Of a stretch of DNA of 64,000 nt, positions 25,041-32,388 are shown piece by piece. A program made the position numbers and the translations under genes. The number at the start of each line of letters is the position of its first letter. The first letter of the stretch is position 1. Location of the stretch: positions 1 through 64,000 of the IMG/VR virus record IMGVR_UViG_3300007523_000006, one strand, 5' to 3'. This stretch comes from a virus. The notes beneath the pieces were generated by a model. It was not told where the DNA came from. It ran no database searches and saw only the letters and a list, made by a program, of their open reading frames with translations.

Positions 25041-25739
25041 TTATTTTTTTGCTTTCAAATCATCAAAGACAAAGTTTCTCATCTTGTCCAAGCTGCACAT
25101 CTTTGGCTCGACGACCCCTGTGTTGGCAAGAGTCGGGATCAACATGCGACGATCAGCCGGTCGAAATCGCTTGCGATAAAATCCATCGACCGCATCTTTA
25201 TATTTCAAAAACAAAGAGGACATGCTCACGCCTGGAGTTGTTTCTGACAAGTTGAAAGTCGTCAAAATACTCACGATGGTTTTCATGACTTCATCTATGT
25301 GTATTTTCTTTTTGCTTTTGCCGATCCTGGAGAAGTTCAAGAACCAGAGCATGGTATCAGGATCGTATAAAAACAACGGGTTCACCAAACCGGCGTGGCA
25401 ATGAGCGTCGATATAATCCTCAATTTGAGAAATCCAGAGTTTTTGACCATTGTTGGCTTGGATATAGTTCTGAAAATAGAAGTACCCAATTATGCTCCGA
25501 AAGCTCAAAATCAAGACATCTCGGTTTCCCTTGTTGTTTAAGCCATGCCGAAGACAAAAGGAACAGTAAAAATTTCCTGGACCGGAGAGCCTATCTATAA
25601 GCGATGATTGGACACTAGCGGTTTCGCAGTTCTTTTCGCAAAAGAAGCATTTACGAAAAACTTTGTCCGATAGCTCTCCTGAAAGGGTGGCTGGGATCGG
25701 TTTGAGCCGAACTTGGCTTATAGAAAGTTTTTCAGACAT
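25041..25739 (-). CDS. zinc-binding phage protein of unknown function
   Basis: 232 residues. N-terminal Cys pairs (CFFCEKNC ~31-38 and CSFC ~59-62) indicate a zinc finger; the remainder is helical with many aromatic residues. No catalytic motif or signal peptide. The size and Cys arrangement suggest a conserved phage gene rather than a recent import, but I cannot name the family. Confidence 0.7.
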   Translation of the reverse strand: MSEKLSISQVRLKPIPATLSGELSDKVFRKCFFCEKNCETASVQSSLIDRLSGPGNFYCSFCLRHGLNNKGNRDVLILSFRSIIGYFYFQNYIQANNGQKLWISQIEDYIDAHCHAGLVNPLFLYDPDTMLWFLNFSRIGKSKKKIHIDEVMKTIVSILTTFNLSETTPGVSMSSLFLKYKDAVDGFYRKRFRPADRRMLIPTLANTGVVEPKMCSLDKMRNFVFDDLKAKK

Positions 25740-25825
25740 CGTTTATTCACCGAAATTTGTAAAAGCTCGCATACATAATAAGAAGCGAGTGAACTCTACT
25801 CAATCACCAGAACGAGGAAAAAAAT

Positions 25826-26050
25826 ATGAAGACATTTATTCAATGGGCAGGCGAAGTCAAGAAAGAACTGCCTCTGTACATGCAAGACGAAAATACAAAG
25901 CGTGCTGGTATTGCACATTGGGCTTACCCGGACGCATACGTCCGTCAGCAGTATCCAGATGCTTATTTCATGCCTCACGCCGCTGATGCTCTACAGAAAA
26001 TGGGAAAACATCAGCCAAGTCGCAAGGCTCCTGCTGATAGCTCTTGGTAA
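25826..26050 (+). CDS. small tagged protein
   Basis: 74 residues, starting MKTFIQWAGEVKKE, one of the best copies of the shared N-terminal tag (compare MKTYQEF of T4 IPIII). Candidate cleavage after Ala-Gly-Glu or Lys-Lys-Glu. The remainder is rich in Tyr, Ala, Asp and Pro. AGGA precedes the start by nine bases. A strong terminator follows at 26126. Likely an internal head protein. Confidence 0.65.
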   Translation: MKTFIQWAGEVKKELPLYMQDENTKRAGIAHWAYPDAYVRQQYPDAYFMPHAADALQKMGKHQPSRKAPADSSW

Positions 26051-26125
26051 GTAACAAACCCGCTGCTACTCTGGTCTGAAAAGACAATTGAGCATTAAGG
26101 GCGGGTAGACATTTACCTTTAGTTA

Positions 26126-26157
26126 AAAAACCCCTGCCTTTATTGGCGGGGGTTTTT
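26126..26157 (+). terminator. rho-independent terminator
   Basis: AAAAACCCCTGCC pairs with GGCGGGGGTTTTT (one G-T wobble), six-base loop. It ends the gene at 25826, and its mirror A run lets it also serve the convergent gene at 26161. Confidence 0.9.
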
Positions 26158-26160
26158 GTT

Positions 26161-26496
26161 TTAGCCCTTAACTTTGTTGATGCGGTCGTTGTGATCCTTG
26201 GCAGTAATCGACTCTTCTTCAACTGGAAGCATTTCGGGACATCTTTCCCAATAACCCCATTGATCTTCATTTTGTGGGTTTTGGAAGACCATGCCCTTCT
26301 TCCAATACTTATTCAATATTTCATCGACCCGCTCCTTGGACAACTTTGATTCCTTGGAAAGTTGAGCGGTTGATCGCCATTGCCATTTGATGCTGCGAGC
26401 CAAAGCGATAAAAAATCCTTGTTCTTCGTCGCCCTCTTTGGTGCCTTGGGGATACACTGAAGTCCATTTGGGCGGTGTCTTTGTTTTATTCTTCAT
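26161..26496 (-). CDS. winged-helix-like small protein
   Basis: 111 residues from the Met at 26496 (GGAG six bases upstream). Residues ~40-85 (STAQLSKESKLSKERVDEIL then a GMVFQNP turn and a WGYWER strand) fit a winged helix-turn-helix, so it is probably DNA-binding. Acidic C-terminus. No partner gene evident; it is divergent from the gene at 26602. Confidence 0.6.
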   Translation of the reverse strand: MKNKTKTPPKWTSVYPQGTKEGDEEQGFFIALARSIKWQWRSTAQLSKESKLSKERVDEILNKYWKKGMVFQNPQNEDQWGYWERCPEMLPVEEESITAKDHNDRINKVKG

Positions 26497-26572
26497 GATT
26501 GACTCCGAAAAAAATGGCGAGATTGCCATACTATAATAATGAGGTATTTGGAGAAAATCCAACCCTTTGAAT

Positions 26573-26578
26573 TATATA
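26573..26578 (+). promoter_or_regulatory. TATATA box (candidate late promoter)
   Basis: ATTATATACT lies 29 bases before the start at 26602. No -35 element is seen. Confidence 0.35.
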
Positions 26579-26601
26579 CTCTGCTTAAAAGGAAATGCCA
26601 A

Positions 26602-27120
26602 ATGAGAAATTCACCAAGATTGAATCGTTTTGAGAAGCGAACAATGCACGCCGAGAAGCTGAAGAACGACATGAGCGGCACAGGCGTCTACGTGTATGAG
26701 AACAATACTGAGGGTGATTTGAAGCTGCCGAAGCCGACAGATTCAGGGGTCCGTCAGATTTCTCCAAAAAACAAACCTGGATGTCGATTCCAGGGAGACA
26801 GTTACTATCTACAATGGGTTGGTTCGCCAATGAATCTACTCAAGCTGGTTGAAGAAGTGGTTCCAAAGATGACTCATGTGGAACTAATGGAACACCGAGC
26901 CAAACAAGAACAATTACTGGAGGAAGAAGCTATGGCAAATGAGCGACAACTATTGCTAGACCAACCTGATTGCATCACTCATCACGGCAAGATCGAGAGA
27001 GTGGTCACAGAACCGGGCCAGCAACCGATCAACGACAATACGGACCTTTCTCAGAAGAAACCTGCCGAGGTTCTTTTGACGGAAGACCCATTGGATGGCA
27101 TTGAGATTATCCTGGGCTAA
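26602..27120 (+). CDS. hypothetical protein, 172 residues
   Basis: Start at 26602, with AAAAGGA about nine bases upstream. N-terminus is basic; the middle (GVYVYENNTEGDLKLPKP and GDSYYLQWVGSP) is beta-like; the end is acidic. Not recognised. It is followed directly by a terminator, so it is a single-gene unit. Confidence 0.65.
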   Translation: MRNSPRLNRFEKRTMHAEKLKNDMSGTGVYVYENNTEGDLKLPKPTDSGVRQISPKNKPGCRFQGDSYYLQWVGSPMNLLKLVEEVVPKMTHVELMEHRAKQEQLLEEEAMANERQLLLDQPDCITHHGKIERVVTEPGQQPINDNTDLSQKKPAEVLLTEDPLDGIEIILG

Positions 27121-27147
27121 ACCCACACGTCAATACAAACAACGACT

Positions 27148-27177
27148 ACAGCACCCGAATATCGGGTGCTGTTTTTA
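27148..27177 (+). terminator. rho-independent terminator
   Basis: Perfect 11-base stem (27148-27158 with 27162-27172), three-base loop, then T run. It closes the gene at 26602; the early-type promoter for the AAA+ gene begins 13 bases later. Confidence 0.92.
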
Positions 27178-27189
27178 TTTACAGCCGAT

Positions 27190-27218
27190 TTTACAAGTCC
27201 CTGTCTCCGTGGTATGAT
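27190..27218 (+). promoter_or_regulatory. early-type promoter TTTACA-N17-TATGAT
   Basis: -35 TTTACA 27190-27195, 17-base spacer ending CCGTGG, -10 TATGAT 27213-27218 (extended -10 TGG). The same -35, spacer length and CGTGG are found at 33278, 58941 and 60631. It is 123 bases before the AAA+ start. The leader in between has no supported ORF. Confidence 0.75.
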
Positions 27219-27340
27219 CCGAATCACAGCGTGTTTTGCCAAAATATTCACGCATGAAAAATTTGACGACAGGTCGAACCAAACGATCTCGAATCTCTCT
27301 AGGCATTTGATCGGTCGTCACTCAAATCTGTGGAGCAACC

Positions 27341-28639
27341 ATGTACACTCTGTTTTTGCAGCGGGTTTTGTCGAAAAGAAGCGGCGACGATAAAATTCAG
27401 GCGCAAATCGAATACATCCTTCAGCGTGGAATGGCCGGAACCCGTGGAAAAACCTGGAAGGCCGAGCCGCATCGCCTCCCGCCCATCCAACAAGAAAGCG
27501 GCAATTGGCTATTCAAATATTGCATTACCTTTGAGAAGGTGCGTGGCGACCGGGGACAACAAGCTGAATACAGTCAGTGGGAAGAAATCAAAGCAATGCT
27601 CCAACAGACCGGAGCAATCACTCGCTTTCAGCCTTTTCCTTGGACTGTTCAAGTTGCTCCCAATGTCGCTCTTGTTGCGACTGCTGCTCCTACGGTTCAG
27701 ACAGCGGAACCCGTTGAATTAGACCCAAACGCTATTGCCACGACTCCCTTGCCGCGACCTGAAGGGTTTGAGGGTGTATTGGACGGTATGCTCACACAGA
27801 TTTTGGGCGGCGTCCGCACGGTTGGACAATTTGGTCCCGCCAAAAAATGGGACCAACTGATTGTTCCACCCGAACTATTGGGCAGAGACAGCGATGCCCA
27901 TCTTGCAGAACATCCAGCGTGGAAGAACCTCTATGGAGTCAACCCTCAGACTCGCATCATCCTGAGCAACATCAAGCGAGCGCACGAAACGAACGGCGAA
28001 AGTCGTAATCATGGCGTATTGTTCGGTCATGCCGGTTGTGGGAAAACAACTACGATGTTTGCATTGGAAAGTATGTTTGGTGCTGACGCCGTATTGAAGC
28101 TAGATGCAACCAGCACAACCAAAGCTGGTCTGGAGAAGATGTTCTTCAACGACCTGAACGAAATCCCGCCGTTGGTGTTCATGGAAGAGGCTGAAAAGGC
28201 CGATCCTGAAGCCCTGAAAATTTGGCTTGGCGCTCTCGACGACCGTGGAGAAATTCGTAAGGTCAACTTTCGAGTCAACCAACTTCGGTCGGTCAAGGTA
28301 TTGTTCCTCTGCTCTGTCAACAACAAAGCCGCATTCGACAAGATGATGGGAAGTGACGGAACGGAAGCTGGCGCTCTATCCAGCCGGTGTGTGACTCAGG
28401 TGTATTACCCCCGTCCAAGCAAAACTGTATTGCTCCAAATTCTTGATAAAGAAGTTCGAGAAAAGGGTGGTCGCCAAGAATGGATTACTCCCGCAATTCA
28501 ACTTGCCACTGAAATGGGCATCACTGATCCTCGTATTGTTCGCAGCTACCTTGCTGGTGGGGACCGATTGCTCGATGGAACCTACCAGCGTGACTGGCAG
28601 GCGATTCATCAGGCTCAAAATACCTTCAACAAAGCGTAA
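27341..28639 (+). CDS. AAA+ ATPase
   Basis: 432 residues. The first ~220 residues form an unassigned N-terminal region that includes a Pro/Ala-rich linker. The ATPase core shows Walker A GHAGCGKT (229-236), Walker B LVFMEEAEKA (278-287, with Glu where Asp is usual), sensor 1 LFLCSVNN and an Arg finger in LSSRC. ATP binding seems intact. Likely acts as a remodelling or clamp-loader-like motor in the cytoplasm. It heads a transcript from an early-type promoter and is followed 11 bases later by the DUF2934 gene. Confidence 0.85.
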   Translation: MYTLFLQRVLSKRSGDDKIQAQIEYILQRGMAGTRGKTWKAEPHRLPPIQQESGNWLFKYCITFEKVRGDRGQQAEYSQWEEIKAMLQQTGAITRFQPFPWTVQVAPNVALVATAAPTVQTAEPVELDPNAIATTPLPRPEGFEGVLDGMLTQILGGVRTVGQFGPAKKWDQLIVPPELLGRDSDAHLAEHPAWKNLYGVNPQTRIILSNIKRAHETNGESRNHGVLFGHAGCGKTTTMFALESMFGADAVLKLDATSTTKAGLEKMFFNDLNEIPPLVFMEEAEKADPEALKIWLGALDDRGEIRKVNFRVNQLRSVKVLFLCSVNNKAAFDKMMGSDGTEAGALSSRCVTQVYYPRPSKTVLLQILDKEVREKGGRQEWITPAIQLATEMGITDPRIVRSYLAGGDRLLDGTYQRDWQAIHQAQNTFNKA

Positions 28640-28650
28640 GCAACTTAGTT

Positions 28651-29733
28651 ATGGGTCGTGAAATCAAACGTGTAGACACTGGTTTTGAGTGGCCATTGGA
28701 AAAAGTGTGGAAAGGCTACCAAAACCCATATTGCAAACATGCACATAACTGTGCTGCTTGTGATGGATCGGGCTACAGTACAATGGCAAATCTATACAAA
28801 GATCAATGGTATGGGTATCACGAATTCAATCCTGTTGCCTATGGCAGCGAATTGCTCACACCTGAAACTCCGGCATTAAAATCATTCGTGGAATTTCAAG
28901 TGGATCGCTCCATTCGAGATGCTGCCAATGGCACAGCTTTGGAATTCCATGCTGATTTTCGCTCGACACGAACTGGTACAATGTGCCATAAGACTAAAAA
29001 TGGTCTATACACTCGTGAAGAGGCCATTGAACGTGACTGCAATCGACTATTGGAAATGTGGAACGAGCAATGGAGCCATCATCTGATTGCAGTTGATATT
29101 GCTGCATTGGTTGAGGGAAATCGGCTTTATGATTTGACTCGACAACGATTGAAAAATATTCCATTGGAGGAATATATCCGCACCCGTGCATATTACTTGT
29201 GGGTAGATGCTGGTCGTCCTGAAGGCGATGCGTCACAATTTTGGGAAATAGCCGCCAAAGAACACAGTGGTCCTTGGCTCCCGTTCTGGAACGGGCATAC
29301 CCCCACGCCAGAAGAAGTCAATGGCTGGAGCATCGCTGGCTTTGGTCACGATTCCATCAATTGTCACATTTGCATTGAAGCTCGATGTAAACGTGAAGGA
29401 TATTCCACGGAATGTGAAGTGTGCAAGGGAAAGGGTTCTATCTGGCAACCGGCAGAAGCCGAACAATGGGCTGAAGATTGGGTAGAAGAAAAACCGCCAG
29501 CAGGCGAAGGATACCAAATTTGGGAGACAGTATCTGAAGGTTCTCCAATCTCGCCCGTATTTTCCGACCCACGCATCCTGGCTGAATGGATGGCAAATTC
29601 CCCAACATGGGGTGCCGCCGAACCAATGTCTGCTGATCGGTGGTTGGAATGGATTGTCGGCCCAGGCTGGTCCCCGTCCGGCATGATGATAAATGGCGTC
29701 TACAAAGATGGCGTTGCCGCAATGACTGAGTAA
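28651..29733 (+). CDS. DnaJ-like zinc-finger protein with DUF2934 segment
   Basis: 360 residues. Two CxxCxGxG-like motifs (CAACDGSG ~34-41 and CEVCKGKG) sit far apart, with a further Cys cluster (CHICIEARC). Residues ~174-205 (YIRTRAYYLWVDAGRPEG...) match the DUF2934 consensus. Trp-rich C-terminus. The combination suggests a zinc-stabilised scaffold or chaperone-like partner of the AAA+ ATPase encoded just upstream. No enzyme motif. It ends at a hairpin that overlaps the next gene's start. Confidence 0.7.
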   Translation: MGREIKRVDTGFEWPLEKVWKGYQNPYCKHAHNCAACDGSGYSTMANLYKDQWYGYHEFNPVAYGSELLTPETPALKSFVEFQVDRSIRDAANGTALEFHADFRSTRTGTMCHKTKNGLYTREEAIERDCNRLLEMWNEQWSHHLIAVDIAALVEGNRLYDLTRQRLKNIPLEEYIRTRAYYLWVDAGRPEGDASQFWEIAAKEHSGPWLPFWNGHTPTPEEVNGWSIAGFGHDSINCHICIEARCKREGYSTECEVCKGKGSIWQPAEAEQWAEDWVEEKPPAGEGYQIWETVSEGSPISPVFSDPRILAEWMANSPTWGAAEPMSADRWLEWIVGPGWSPSGMMINGVYKDGVAAMTE

Positions 29734-29739
29734 TTTTCT

Positions 29740-29776
29740 CTTCCCCATGACGTAAATAACGTCATGGGGAAGTTTT
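29740..29776 (+). terminator. terminator hairpin containing the next start codon
   Basis: Perfect 14-base stem (29740-29753 with 29759-29772), loop AAATA, then TTTTC. The ATG of the next gene (29764) lies in the 3' arm, so a read-through transcript would have its start codon buried in the stem. Confidence 0.9.
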
Positions 29777-30534
29777 CATTTCATCACTGGCTTAATCTTC
29801 AAGAAAACCAACACGTCGTTGAGATTCAGGTAGCACGCTTCCTTGAAGATATTCTTGAAAAAGCAACCGCTCACAAAAAGCAGGACATGCAGGCTGGTCA
29901 GCCAAATCAGACGTATACGAACTACGTCAGACAAGTTTGGCCACAGGACGCCATTCAAAATGGCGAATTTGTGTTGCCAAGCATCTTCCCTGCCGACATT
30001 GCAGGTCAGCGAGTACAATTCAAACTCAAGCTGGGACATAATGCCGCCGACACCGTTCACAATAACGGCAAGTTCGAGGGCTTTGTCATCAATATGTATC
30101 CATTCAACTATGCCAAAAGCATAGAAGATGTTGATCGTCATTTGATGACTCTCAAATCAGCAATGCACCATGAAGCGGAACATATCTATAACGTGGGTGC
30201 TGAATATGAATCCAATGATTGGGATGGCGACGACAAGCATCGCATGGCGATGCAATACATGAGCAATCCCGGAGAAATTCGAGCGCACGCTCGACAGATG
30301 GCCTATATGTACGCCAAGCACTTCCCTGGTGAGCCATTTGATCTAAAGAAGGCACAGTCAATTCTGAACGGTCCTGGGTTCACCACTACCCATAAGAACT
30401 ACTTCAATGGCTTTGCCAAGCCTGACGTTTGGCAAAAAAACGTCAATAGGTTTGGATATAATCATGCAAATCCGCACGATCAAATCATGCCATTGGTGCC
30501 ACAATTTTTGGCCCAATATCAGTCTCAGCCATGA
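29764..30534 (+). CDS. tagged HExxH metallopeptidase-like protein
   Basis: 256 residues. N-terminus MGKFSFHHWLNLQEN carries the tag and Leu-Gln-Glu. HEAEH at 136-140 is a zinc-binding HExxH, with Glu171 (NPGEIRAHA) as candidate third ligand, a gluzincin-like arrangement. No signal peptide. A peptidase packaged in the head could act at injection or early infection. The only usable start is in the terminator hairpin and has no Shine-Dalgarno sequence, which is unusual here. Family not recognised. Confidence 0.65.
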   Translation: MGKFSFHHWLNLQENQHVVEIQVARFLEDILEKATAHKKQDMQAGQPNQTYTNYVRQVWPQDAIQNGEFVLPSIFPADIAGQRVQFKLKLGHNAADTVHNNGKFEGFVINMYPFNYAKSIEDVDRHLMTLKSAMHHEAEHIYNVGAEYESNDWDGDDKHRMAMQYMSNPGEIRAHARQMAYMYAKHFPGEPFDLKKAQSILNGPGFTTTHKNYFNGFAKPDVWQKNVNRFGYNHANPHDQIMPLVPQFLAQYQSQP

Positions 30535-30583
30535 ATGCGGCATTGCTCCTTACGCCTGGGTCGTAAGAAAAACGACATGAGGG

Positions 30584-30611
30584 TTGCAACTTGGCGAGTC
30601 TTTCCTAAAAT
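30584..30611 (+). promoter_or_regulatory. sigma70-like promoter TTGCAA-N16-TAAAAT
   Basis: -35 TTGCAA (30584-30589) and -10 TAAAAT (30606-30611) with a 16-base spacer, 36 bases before the start at 30647. Confidence 0.5.
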
Positions 30612-30646
30612 AGCTCGATCAATTCGTTCCCTTTGAGGATTTTCTA

Positions 30647-30907
30647 ATGAACCCCAAGGCTGTTGAGCTTGTCGATGAGTACGGCGACCAAGCGTATCAC
30701 GTCGCCGTTGAGTTTACCGTGCTGGCTACCCACATCGGGGACACGGTTGGTGCTGAATTGTTTGGAGAGTGTGCCAGAGATTTAATAGAGGCGGGCTTCC
30801 ACAAGCACCGGAAAGAAAATGAAAGAAGATTTAGCTGGTGGAATTCGCTTCAGCGAAAGGATGAAACTCTACGAGGCGGGCTTCCACAAGCACCGGAAAG
30901 AAAATGA
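30647..30907 (+). CDS. small protein with frame-shifted duplicated end
   Basis: 86 residues; GAGGA precedes the ATG. Helical N-terminal part (VDEYGDQAYHVAVEFTV...). The segment EAGFHKHRKENERRF is coded in the first copy of a 48-base repeat; the second copy, 85 bases on, is read out of frame here (ending RGGLPQAPERK). So the present C-terminus was made by a duplication, and the original end probably continued as in the second copy. Function unknown. Confidence 0.6.
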   Translation: MNPKAVELVDEYGDQAYHVAVEFTVLATHIGDTVGAELFGECARDLIEAGFHKHRKENERRFSWWNSLQRKDETLRGGLPQAPERK

Positions 30908-30920
30908 AAGAAGATTTAGC
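30788..30920 (+). repeat. 48-bp direct repeat, 85-bp period
   Basis: Identical 48-base copies at 30788-30835 and 30873-30920, separated by 37 bases. The copy carries both a gene end (KENERRF frame) and an RBS-ATG for a next reading frame (MKEDLA), so duplication makes nested overlapping mini-ORFs. A degenerate 21-base repeat (GAAGAACCAnGATTACA) follows at ~30940-30978. Confidence 0.9.
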
Positions 30921-30941
30921 CGAAAGGATCTTCTATGGTGA
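30819..30941 (+). CDS. nested mini-ORF, 40 residues
   Basis: Starts at an ATG inside the first repeat (GGAAAG upstream) and reads MKEDLAGGIRFSERMKLYEAGF and on, ending at the TGA at 30939-30941. Its C-terminal half repeats the EAGFHKHRKENERRFS peptide of the preceding gene in frame, so it may preserve the ancestral end of that gene. A further ORF (30904-30996, 30 residues) starts the same way (MKEDLA) in the second copy. Coding is plausible but unproven. Confidence 0.4.
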   Translation: MKEDLAGGIRFSERMKLYEAGFHKHRKENERRFSRKDLLW

Positions 30942-31001
30942 AGAACCACGATTACATGAAGAACCAAGATTACAAACCGAAGAGGCGGCTTCGTAGTAAA
31001 G

Positions 31002-31032
31002 AAAAGACCCCGGTTTTAGCCGGGGTCTTTTT
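31002..31032. terminator. bidirectional terminator
   Basis: AAAAGACCCCGG / CCGGGGTCTTTTT with a six-base loop; A and T runs on each side. It lies between the mini-ORF cluster and the convergent secreted-protein gene at 31035. Confidence 0.92.
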
Positions 31033-31034
31033 GT

Positions 31035-31541
31035 TTAGCGAATGTTTTCTTCCAACAACTTCTTCACCCTGTTGAGATGGACGTTCGTGTCGATACGAAG
31101 CTGGCCCGATCTAACTCGTGGGTTGTTTATTCCAGTGGATGTTTTGATATTGATAATTGCACCGCCTCTAATATCCTTGATTACAACTTCGGATTTAGAG
31201 TATTCCATCCCACCTTCAATGGATTCAATCATAGTTGATTTGAAAACAAAAATACCATTTGGTTTCTTTTCAATTGTTTCTTTTGCAATCCAAACGAAGA
31301 CTCCTTTGCTGGAATCTCTGCGAACTTTGAACTTGCCGTTGCCAAGGTCTTCAACAAGAGTTACGCCGGACGCTTCTCGAACGGCATCTCTGTGAGAATC
31401 GACCCAATCAATTGTCTTTTGTGCAGTCGATCTAACTTCGATTTCTTTTTCGACCGTTGCTGCTGCATCTGCTGCATTGGCGATGTGTGGCATAAAGATG
31501 CTCGTACCAAGCAATGCCAATAGAACTAACAAGTGTTTCAT
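31035..31541 (-). CDS. secreted protein, possible SRPBCC-like
   Basis: 168 residues with a Sec signal (MKHLLVLLALLGTSIFMPHIANA, cleavage after ANA). The mature chain alternates strands (GNGKFKVRRDSSKGVFVW, SEVVIKDIRGGAIINIKT) and ends in a helix, as in START/SRPBCC-type lipid-binding folds; this assignment is tentative. One of at least three exported proteins in the window. CTATATAA lies 48 bases upstream on the minus strand. Confidence 0.65.
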   Translation of the reverse strand: MKHLLVLLALLGTSIFMPHIANAADAAATVEKEIEVRSTAQKTIDWVDSHRDAVREASGVTLVEDLGNGKFKVRRDSSKGVFVWIAKETIEKKPNGIFVFKSTMIESIEGGMEYSKSEVVIKDIRGGAIINIKTSTGINNPRVRSGQLRIDTNVHLNRVKKLLEENIR

Positions 31542-31583
31542 ATCCCCTCCGTGTGAAATGTGACTTGAAGTGACTTCTGATGT

Positions 31584-31589
31584 TATATA
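31584..31589 (-). promoter_or_regulatory. TATATA box
   Basis: CTATATAAC on the minus strand, about 48 bases before the start at 31541. Confidence 0.3.
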
Positions 31590-31652
31590 GCCTCAATATT
31601 TTGATATTGCACACTCCTTTATGTCGTCCAACCTTTTATCGGAGGAAACAAA

Positions 31653-32387
31653 ATGAAAGGCATTATTTTAGCAGGCGGGATGGGGACAAGACTTCATCCT
31701 TTGACAAAAGTAACCAACAAATGCTTATTGCCAGTGCATGATAGACCCATGATTTATTGGCCAATTCAAACACTTGTGGGCAGTGGCATCAAAGATATTC
31801 TTTTAGTATGTGGCGGGAACGCCGCAGGTGAATTTTTGAGAATCCTTGGCAACGGTGAAGAATTTGGCCTGAAACATCTTCACTACACATACCAGAAAGA
31901 AGCAAATGGAATTGCCGACGCTTTATCTTTGGCAGAAGAATGGGCAGACAATGAACCAGTAGCCGTAATTCTGGCTGACAACATTTATGAAAATCCGGTT
32001 CCTGAAGTTGTTACCGCCTTTGAAAAGAATCCTGATGGCGCACACATCTTCTTGACGCCAGTAGACCATCCAGAGTGTTACGGCGTAGTTGAAACAGACG
32101 CAGCAGGAAAAGTAATAGGGATCGAAGAAAAACCTAAAGAACCGAAATCCAACTTGATCGCAACAGGGTTGTATATGTACGACGGAGGAGTTTGGGACTA
32201 CATCCGAACGCTCAAGCCATCCAAGAGAAACGAACTTGAGATCACCGATCTCAATAATCGTTATTTGGGCATTGGGAAGCTCCACGCTCACACAATCAAT
32301 GGTTGGTGGGCAGACTGCGGAGAAAGTCTCGAAGGATATACGCAGACGTGCTATGCAGCCAGCAGACTTGGAAAGAAGGCTGAGTAA
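31653..32387 (+). CDS. rmlA: glucose-1-phosphate thymidylyltransferase-like (RmlA)
   Basis: 244 residues, RmlA short type. Makes dTDP-glucose from dTTP and glucose-1-phosphate. Nucleotide-binding GGMGTRLHPLT (8-18), LLPVHDRPMI, LADNIY and the late EEKPKEPKSNLIATGLYMYD are all in place. CGGAGGA precedes the ATG. No RmlB-D in the window, so it feeds a host or distal pathway, probably for surface or virion glycans. One base separates its stop from the next glycosyltransferase. Confidence 0.9.
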   Translation: MKGIILAGGMGTRLHPLTKVTNKCLLPVHDRPMIYWPIQTLVGSGIKDILLVCGGNAAGEFLRILGNGEEFGLKHLHYTYQKEANGIADALSLAEEWADNEPVAVILADNIYENPVPEVVTAFEKNPDGAHIFLTPVDHPECYGVVETDAAGKVIGIEEKPKEPKSNLIATGLYMYDGGVWDYIRTLKPSKRNELEITDLNNRYLGIGKLHAHTINGWWADCGESLEGYTQTCYAASRLGKKAE

Positions 32388-32388
32388 A

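Noticed and set aside
27166-27393. ORF across the AAA+ leader region
   Set aside because: It runs through a terminator and a promoter and into the ATPase gene in another frame; no binding site.
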